From Bdellovibrio sp. (GTDB taxonomy: Bacteria; Myxococcota; SpSt-1050), in the NCBI GenBank assembly GCA_020725805.1, contig DYEF01000079.1, positions 1 through 11,887 of the forward strand: DNA of 11,887 nucleotides, given 5' to 3'. The first letter of the stretch is position 1, and every line of letters begins with the position of its first letter. Positions 1-6,900 of this stretch are shown in pieces. The notes beneath the pieces were generated by a model. The model saw only the letters and a list, made by a program, of their open reading frames with translations, had not been told where the DNA came from and searched no databases. A program made the position numbers and the translations under genes.

Positions 1-67
1 GCTTAACAAAATACCGCACTAATTGGGAAACTCAGGAGAACATATTAAATAAACGTCCATTGATATA
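1..67. other. Region downstream of purF, no feature seen
   Basis: This is the short AT-rich stretch after the purF stop codon. I see no convincing hairpin followed by a T run on the minus strand and no start codon with a ribosome binding site on either strand. Where purF transcription ends is not visible. Confidence 0.5.
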
Positions 68-1501
68 TTACTGACAATGTCCCTTACAACCGGATTTTTT
101 GTATGCGGGCAGACGGGTCGGATACTTCCCGTCCATACAGGCAAAACAGAAATCTTCGGGATTCTGACCGCAGTCCCTGATTACGTTTTTCAGGTTTTCG
201 AGCGTGAGATATTCAAGATGGTCAGCCTCCACAAATTCCTGAATCTTTCTCTCGTCATAGAGCCTTTCACTGGAGGCAATCAGTTCTGCCTTCGTAGGAG
301 TATCAATTCCGTAGAAGCAGGGGAACCGTATCGGAGGTGAAGATATACAGAGATTTACAGTCTTTGCACCGGCATTTTTGAGCATCCTTACAATCTTACG
401 GGATGTCGTGCCTCTCACAATCGAATCATCAACCACATATACATCTTTATCTCTGATTACCGCGCGCACAGGATTATACTTTAGTCTCGCCTTCTCCTCC
501 CTTTCATCTTTCGAGGCAATAAATGTCCTGCCGGTAGAGTGATGCCTGATAAGCATAAATTCAAGCGGGATACCCGATTCCTGATGGAACCCCAGAGCAG
601 CGACATTGCTCGAATCAGGTACCGAACCTACAATGGAATTTTCCTGTCTGCAACCGGTTATCTGCTTTGCAAGATAACTGCCGAGCAGTTTTCTGAATCT
701 GTAGACGGACAGGTTGAATATATTGCTTTCGGGTCTTGCAAAATATATACATTCGAAGACACAGTGAGAGCAGTGTCTGACCGGCTTTCTGATTTTCTTC
801 GAGACATCATAGGTCTTCGGTTCGCTGTTGGGAGAAAAGACAATAATCTCGGCAGGCTTGATCTCCCCGACAAATTTTGCCTTTATTACATCAAGTCCGC
901 AGCTCTCGGAACTTACTATCCACGATGTATGACTGTTCCTCTTCCTCATTCCGTAGACAATCGGTCTGATACCCATCTTATCCCTGAATGCATACATCCT
1001 GCCTTTGTAGACCAGAATAGCAGAGAATGCCCCTTCGATATCGTTCATCAGCTGAACGATAGCATCAACAGGACTTTTACCTCGCTGAATAAGATAAGCC
1101 AGATACTTAGCCTCAAGTTCTCCGTCATTACGGCTCGAGAAATAGACCCCCTTCTTCTCCAGATTGTTCCTGATATCCGTATAATTGACAATATCCCCGT
1201 TTGCACAATACATAAGAGGAGGGTCAAGAACAATATGAGGCTGGGCATTATCAAGGTCGGCAGGTCCCGCGGTAGGATATCTCACGTGCCCGATTGCAAT
1301 ATTCCCTTTCAGTTTAAGTATATCATATTCACTTGCCTCAACTTTACCCATTTTCTTGATAAGATTGAATCTGTCATATTCACCCGCAGAAGTTGTACAT
1401 ATTCCCCACTGTTTTTCACCTCTGTGCTGAAGATAATAGAGACCGTGAATACAGCTCAAAGCAGCCTCTTCATAACCGCAGACACCAAAGATTCCGCACA
1501 T
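68..1501 (-). CDS. purF: Amidophosphoribosyltransferase (PurF-type, Fe-S class, divergent)
   Basis: Catalyses the first committed step of purine synthesis in the cytoplasm: glutamine plus PRPP gives 5-phosphoribosylamine. The 477 aa are of normal length. The N-terminal Ntn glutaminase domain (1 to about 235) starts MCGIFGV with nucleophile Cys2 directly after Met, so there is no Bacillus-type propeptide. It keeps GHVRYPTAG (71-79), Asn101-Gly102 and Asp126. The phosphoribosyltransferase domain has the PRPP motif VVDDSIVRGTTS (356-367). Cys247, Cys395, Cys452 and Cys455 match the spacing of the [4Fe-4S] ligands of Bacillus PurF, including the CxxCxxGKYPT ending. An AAGGAG-like site (complement of 1510-1515) lies 8 nt before the ATG. 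Unusual points: QHRGEKQWGI replaces QHRGQ(E/D)xxGI, ANGD replaces HNGN, and RHHSTGRTFI replaces the usual N(R/H)Y(V/I)GRTFI loop. It may be the housekeeping enzyme of a divergent lineage or a paralogue. Confidence 0.9.
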   Translation of the reverse strand: MCGIFGVCGYEEAALSCIHGLYYLQHRGEKQWGICTTSAGEYDRFNLIKKMGKVEASEYDILKLKGNIAIGHVRYPTAGPADLDNAQPHIVLDPPLMYCANGDIVNYTDIRNNLEKKGVYFSSRNDGELEAKYLAYLIQRGKSPVDAIVQLMNDIEGAFSAILVYKGRMYAFRDKMGIRPIVYGMRKRNSHTSWIVSSESCGLDVIKAKFVGEIKPAEIIVFSPNSEPKTYDVSKKIRKPVRHCSHCVFECIYFARPESNIFNLSVYRFRKLLGSYLAKQITGCRQENSIVGSVPDSSNVAALGFHQESGIPLEFMLIRHHSTGRTFIASKDEREEKARLKYNPVRAVIRDKDVYVVDDSIVRGTTSRKIVRMLKNAGAKTVNLCISSPPIRFPCFYGIDTPTKAELIASSERLYDERKIQEFVEADHLEYLTLENLKNVIRDCGQNPEDFCFACMDGKYPTRLPAYKKSGCKGHCQ

Positions 1502-1530
1502 CCTTCTTACTCCTTCTAAAGAGGCACTAA

Positions 1531-1559
1531 TCTATATTATCTTTTACACCGTATGTAAA
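1531..1559 (-). promoter_or_regulatory. Putative purF promoter overlapping a 6-bp palindrome
   Basis: On the minus strand, TTTACA (1559-1554) is followed after 17 nt by TATAGA (1536-1531), an acceptable -35/-10 pair upstream of purF. The -35 box is one arm of a perfect inverted repeat, TTTACA-N5-TGTAAA (1543-1559), as expected if a repressor bound there. It matches neither the E. coli PurR operator nor the Bacillus PurBox that I know. The call rests on sequence only. Confidence 0.3.
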
Positions 1560-1579
1560 CAAAAAATTATGCCAAAAAA

Positions 1580-1894
1580 CTAATCAGACCGACCGAACAG
1601 ATAATCTGCATTATAAACCGAAACAAGATCGGATATAATAAACACATTATCTCTATTTGTCTCAGTCCAATGAAGCTTTACAACCACTCCATCACCGGAT
1701 ACAAACTCAATGTGCGAATTCACATCAAGCTTGATTGTTACAGGTAATTTAACAATGTCTCCAACTTTTATATCCGAAGGAATTATAGAAGAAGTATCGG
1801 ATACCACACCCCTGATATCACTAACAACTATCTGATGACCGTTAACCGGTACAAGTATTGTCCTGAACCACTCTTCGGCAACGATGATACCCAT
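1580..1894 (-). CDS. Small hypothetical protein (104 aa), possible degenerate PilZ-like fold
   Basis: Not recognised with confidence. The predicted soluble protein has no signal peptide, membrane segment or cysteine. Alternating hydrophobic residues throughout suggest an all-beta fold. Residues 28-72 loosely follow the PilZ layout: a DxSS turn (33-36), then IKVGDIVKLPVTIKLD (42-57), then a strand ending GDGVVVKLHW (67-76). The c-di-GMP-binding RxxxR motif and the glycine of (D/N)xSxxG are absent, so c-di-GMP binding is not supported. Its ATG lies only 6 nt beyond the OmpA stop and its ribosome binding site sits inside the end of that gene, so the two are very likely co-transcribed and translationally coupled. 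This favours a role linked to the envelope protein, as a partner or regulator. The gene call is fairly secure; the function is unknown. Confidence 0.7.
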   Translation of the reverse strand: MGIIVAEEWFRTILVPVNGHQIVVSDIRGVVSDTSSIIPSDIKVGDIVKLPVTIKLDVNSHIEFVSGDGVVVKLHWTETNRDNVFIISDLVSVYNADYLFGRSD

Positions 1895-1900
1895 AATATT

Positions 1901-3856
1901 TCACTCTTCGATAATAAATTCTACCCTTCTGTTCTGCTCCCGTCCCTTTGCAGTCTTATTGGAGGATATCGGTTTGTCGGGACCATATCCGGTTGCCTCG
2001 AGCAGTTCCTCCCTTATGCCCTGCTTTATCAGATAATCCTTCACCGCATCCGCCCTCTCCTGTGAGAGTTTTATGTTCTTCTCCCGATTACCGGTATCAT
2101 CGGTATGCCCTTCTATTTTCACCTTTTTAATCTTCGGATTTGAATTAATCGCATCAACTACCATATCCAGAATAATTGTAGAATTACCCATAATCTTCGC
2201 TGAATTCTTTGCAAACTGAATCTTCTTCTTGAGGGTAATCCTGTCCTTTTCGACAATGACAAGCGTATCCTTCGGCTTATCCTTCAGCTGAAGTTCAAGT
2301 GATGTCTCTGAATTCAGCTGCACCTCTGCTATCTTTCCAGTTGAGAGTCTGTGTTCGGATTTTGCCACCACATACCATTTGCCTGCCGGCAGTTTCGACT
2401 TATAGACGCCCTCCTCTGTCCTTTTGATTTCCACCTGCCTGTCTCCGCTGACAGCCGTAACCTCCGCATCTGATATTTTTACACCCTTTGAATCAAGAAC
2501 GTTTACTACAATTGTGCCGTCTACAATCTTCTTTTTGAGATATATCTTCACAATGGATTTATCATTCTTCTTAATTTCAACTACTGCCATTGCGGGCTCG
2601 TAACCATCCTTGAATATACTGAAATTATATTTGCCCGGACTGAGTGGCGGTGTTGTAAAATCCCCATATATCGGGTCGGTGGCAAGATTGGTTAGACCAG
2701 TACCCTCCATTACTATAATTGCATTACCTACAGCAGTCTCACTCCCTTCCTCATATACGAATCCCTTGGCAAATCCTGTCTCAACAGGAGGAGGCCCTTT
2801 TCTGCAGGATTCATCACAGACCTTCTCAACAACCTTCTCCTTCACCACTTTTACCTCATAGGAAGGTTTAATTCCGTAACTCAGTCCCAAGACGATATTG
2901 TAATGCTGTGTCGTCGGTGCATACCGCGGTGTCCCTCTGAAGATACCAAACTCCGCAACAAGGTCAAAGGTCAGGTCGAACTTCTCGAACGGCTGATATT
3001 TTATACCACCTGAGGCATATCCCGGTCCGTCAGGATAACCGAAACTGACCTCAGTAAAGGGAAGCAGTCTCTCCTTTCTTAAGGGGAAATCGGCTCCGAA
3101 ACCAAACAAAAACTGCTTCTGCTCATTCATATTCAGCAGATAATGACTGTAAATATTGAAATTCTCTCCGAATGGTTTGTCCTGTATAAGATATGCACCC
3201 AAATTCAGATGCAATCTCAGAAAACCGATACCCAGACTCTTTGCATCAAATGTCGTGACTGACTTCAGTGTATAGCCCGTAGCGTCAAACGAATATGTGG
3301 AATCACCGGGTTTTGTATTCAATGTAATAATTGCCGATGCACCTGTTGACAGGTATTTCAGGACCGGATACGCATATCTGACGCCGAGCGAGATATTCCC
3401 CTGTGAGAGCTGAAGTCTGGGAACGACCTTGTCATTGTAAGTCGAGATAGTCTGGTAGAGCGCAAAGATTTCGAGATTATCATAGGGCACCACGCCGAAT
3501 GACAGGTCGCCAACCTGCCTGTGAGTCGTATCCCCTTTTATCAGAAACTCCCTGAAATAGAACCACTCTCCGTGGATATTGAGCCTGAGACCGAGCGCCT
3601 TTAATGGCTCTGCTGACGAGACTTTCCAGAGTCCGGTCTCACCGAAGTAGGCACCACCGGTCGATAAATCCGGGTACTCTCTCGAAGTATTCTGAGAACT
3701 CTCTGTAGTACCAGCAGGCTTCACCTCCGTCTTACTATCCGTAGCCTTAACAGGTCCTTTATGTGAGTCTGCGGCCGTTAAAGGATTCGGCGTCTGTGCC
3801 GAAAGAAAGAGCGGAAAGAGGAAAAGAGCAACTATTACAAGCCAGAATCTCGACAT
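1901..3856 (-). CDS. OmpA-family outer-membrane protein with carboxypeptidase-regulatory-like modules
   Basis: Likely anchors an outer-membrane barrel to peptidoglycan. Residues 1-20 are a signal peptide with cleavage predicted at LSA|QT, followed by a Thr/Ser/Lys-rich linker to about residue 60. Residues 65-330 hold amphipathic beta strands of the barrel type seen in Myxococcota OmpA proteins. A charged hinge, KVVKEKVVEKV (336-346), leads to two cysteines (347 and 351). Two beta-sandwich modules follow: 360-440 resembles a carboxypeptidase-regulatory-like domain (a GxAxGxV start, then PPLSPGKYNF), and 445-525 is a second Ig-like module. Residues 535-651 are an OmpA C-terminal domain with GHTDDTG and NIKLSQERADAV; Asp586 and Arg601 match the peptidoglycan-binding pair Asp271/Arg286 of E. 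coli OmpA. AGGAGG (complement of 3866-3871) lies 9 nt before the ATG. The gene starts 66 nt after the giant cysteine-repeat gene, so an operon is likely. Confidence 0.93.
   Translation of the reverse strand: MSRFWLVIVALFLFPLFLSAQTPNPLTAADSHKGPVKATDSKTEVKPAGTTESSQNTSREYPDLSTGGAYFGETGLWKVSSAEPLKALGLRLNIHGEWFYFREFLIKGDTTHRQVGDLSFGVVPYDNLEIFALYQTISTYNDKVVPRLQLSQGNISLGVRYAYPVLKYLSTGASAIITLNTKPGDSTYSFDATGYTLKSVTTFDAKSLGIGFLRLHLNLGAYLIQDKPFGENFNIYSHYLLNMNEQKQFLFGFGADFPLRKERLLPFTEVSFGYPDGPGYASGGIKYQPFEKFDLTFDLVAEFGIFRGTPRYAPTTQHYNIVLGLSYGIKPSYEVKVVKEKVVEKVCDESCRKGPPPVETGFAKGFVYEEGSETAVGNAIIVMEGTGLTNLATDPIYGDFTTPPLSPGKYNFSIFKDGYEPAMAVVEIKKNDKSIVKIYLKKKIVDGTIVVNVLDSKGVKISDAEVTAVSGDRQVEIKRTEEGVYKSKLPAGKWYVVAKSEHRLSTGKIAEVQLNSETSLELQLKDKPKDTLVIVEKDRITLKKKIQFAKNSAKIMGNSTIILDMVVDAINSNPKIKKVKIEGHTDDTGNREKNIKLSQERADAVKDYLIKQGIREELLEATGYGPDKPISSNKTAKGREQNRRVEFIIEE
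1904..1909 (-). promoter_or_regulatory. Ribosome binding site inside the end of the OmpA gene
   Basis: The last two sense codons of the OmpA gene, GAA GAG, form a purine-rich GAAGAG site immediately before its TGA, 9 nt upstream of the ATG of the 104-aa gene. No other good site precedes that ATG. Ribosomes finishing OmpA would therefore reinitiate here. The site supports this start codon and implies coupled expression. Confidence 0.55.
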
Positions 3857-3922
3857 ATAAAAATACCTCCTGATTTATTTATGAAGCCAAATGATAGCAT
3901 AATCATAAAATCCGGGAAATCA

Positions 3923-6900
3923 TCATTTGGTACAGGTCCCTTTTCTGCACCACTCACCGGGCCCGCAGTCAATATTGCTGAAACACTGCGGCTCATACTG
4001 ACAGTATCCGAATTCACAGATCATTCCGGTCGAACAATCTTTATCGGTAAGACAGTTGATAGCAGGCATAAAATAACAGGCGCCGCCAAGACAATACTGG
4101 TTCTTCGGACACTCTGAATCCTTTTCACATCCTCCCGGATTGACACACATCCTGTTGATACACTGCAACCCGTAGAAAGGACAATCTATATCACTCTCAC
4201 AGTAAAACGGAGGAATGCACCTTCCTGCATGGCAGGTAAAATCCCTGTTGCATTCGGCATCAGAGGAACAACCTATCGGCTGACACCTCCCTCCGTCGCA
4301 TCTCTCACCTGATTTGCAGTCGGAATCGAGCCTGCAGTCAGGCCTCGGATAACATACATTGAACGAACAATATGAGTTTGCAGAGCAGTCAGCATCGGTA
4401 TTGCACAGTCTTGTGGTCATACACGTATCCCCGAAACAGAGCGAGAGTGGCGGACAATCTCCGTCATTATTACATGACAGTCTGGGTGTGCATATACTCA
4501 TAAACAGGTCGCATATCTGACCGGTGGGACAATCGGCATCCTTTGTGCAGTCCTTTTTTACTATACACTGGTAATTTATACAGACAGAACCCTTCGGACA
4601 TTCGGAATCCGTACGGCACTGACCCGCGAATGTACAGAGCCCGTTTATACACTGATACCCTGCGTTACAGTCGGCATCGATTACACAACCACCGGAGACA
4701 GTACATTTCCCATTGACGCAGACCTGTCCTGACTTGCAATCCAGATTGCTATAACATTTATCCTTTGGTTCGCATGATTCATACAGACATCTGTAACCGG
4801 CCGGACAATCTGCATCGGTCTCACACCCCTCTCTCGGCAGACAATAGCCAAATGAACATTTTGTATTTGCATCACAGTCGGCATCGGTCCTGCACATCTG
4901 GGGCCACATATAATAGCAGACTCCCCCCAGACAGGCCTCGGGAGGAGTGCAGTCTGTATCCTTCTGACAACCACCGGAAGGCACAGTACACACATAATTC
5001 CGGCAGACCTGCTGCTCAAACGGGCAATCCTTATCGGTCGAACAATAGAGCGGCGGATAACAGATTCCGTAATGACAGAGCCAGTTGTAATTGCAGTCTG
5101 AATTCTTTGTGCAACTCCCCGGCTGACAATAGCCATAGTCGCATCTGTAACCAGTCTTGCAATCCGAATCCTTTGTACAACTCGGAATAAATGTGCAGAT
5201 ACCCTGATTACAATAGTTCCCCGAAGGGCAGTCTCCGTCGCTTTTGCACGGTATAAGCTGGCTGCACTGATTACTAATACAGATAAATCCTGAACCGCAG
5301 TCGCCGTCGGACTGACAGTACTTGTTTGTCACACATGTATGTGTATAGAAATCGCATATTTTTCCGTAGGGACAATCAGAATTCTTCTCGCATTCGGGCT
5401 TCAATATACAGGAGTAATTGTAGCATCTCATATTCGAGGGGCAATCAGAATCCTTCGTGCACTGTCCCATATACTGACACTTGTTGTTAAGACAGAGATA
5501 ACCTATACCGCATTCCTGGTCGGTTTTGCACTGATAGGCATACGAACAGACGTTATTTGTACAGACATAACCCGGACTGCAGTCTGAGTCCTTAATGCAC
5601 TGACCCTGAAAGATACATTTGAAGGAAATACATTTATAATTCTGAGGACATTCTGAATCAGTCTTACACTCCCCACCGAAGACACACTTAAAATCCTTAC
5701 AGATGTATCCGCTCTGACACTCGCTGTTTGTCTTGCATTCACCGTTAAAGACACACTGTCTGTTCTGACAGATATGTCCTGCGGGACAGTCCGAATTTAC
5801 CAGACACTGACCCTGATACGAGCAGAAGAAATTGATACATTTATAACCGGTCTGACACTCAGAGTCCTTCGTGCACTCGCCTACAAACTGACAATAATAA
5901 TTCTTACAGGCATATCCTGCCGGACAATCTGAGTTGTTGTGACACTGTCCGGTAAACTGGCAGTTCCCTTTATTGCAGATATATCCGTCAGGACAATCCT
6001 TATCGGTCGTACAGCCAGTGGGTACACAATAGTATGACTGGCACTTATAACCCTGCTGACATTCATAATCATACTGACACTCACCGGCAAAACTACAACT
6101 GTAATTTATACATTCATAACCATATGGACAATCATTATTTGTCCTGCACTGACCTGAGAAGACACATTTGTAGTTTATACACTTAAACCCGGCCGTACAA
6201 TCAGTGTCTTTCTGACACTGCGGAGAGAAGGTACACTGATTATTTATACACTTGTAATTTTCCGGACACTCAGAATCACTCTTGCACTGCGGCAGATATA
6301 CACACTGACCGTTCTGACATTTGTACCCGGGCTTGCAGTCCGAATCTGTCTTGCACACAGGAGAATAAACACACTGATTATTAATGCACTTATATCCTGA
6401 CGGGCAATCTGTATCAACCTTACATTGCGGCTGATAGAGACACTGACCATTTACACACTTGTATCCCATAGGACAGTCAGTATCATATTTACAGCTTCCC
6501 GGACACTTACTCCACGTTCCATCCTTGTTGACACAGCCGATACCCGGGTCGCACCAGGGCATAGTACAGCAGGCATTTCTTCTGCTCGAGAGCGGGGCAC
6601 ACATCCCGTTCCCGCAGGCAAGATACTCAGGACAATCACAATCTGTCTTACATACATTCTGCTGACACTGACCATTTATACACAGATAACCATAAGAACA
6701 GTCAGCATCTGATTTACATCCCGTCTGTTGCTGGCACTGTCCGTTAAGACATCTGTAACCGGCAGGACAATCCACATCACTCACACATCCGGCCTTCTCG
6801 CACTTTCCGTCCTTGCATCTGTAACCGGCAGGACAATCCTGGTCAAGTGCACATTCGGGCTTCTGGGAACAATATCCGAAATTACATACATATCCCGGTT

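Noticed and set aside
68-1501. GlmS or asparagine synthetase in place of PurF
   Set aside because: The Ntn glutaminase N-terminus is shared, but the C-terminal PRPP motif and the four Fe-S cysteines are specific to PurF.
539-1519. 326-aa open frame on the plus strand opposite purF
   Set aside because: It lies wholly antisense to a gene with clear PurF motifs, its translation resembles no family, and it lacks a convincing ribosome binding site. It is a shadow frame.
3872-3922. Terminator between the giant gene and the OmpA gene
   Set aside because: Only a 5-bp ATGAT/ATCAT pairing without a T run is visible in the 66-nt gap, and a strong ribosome binding site follows. Co-transcription is more likely.
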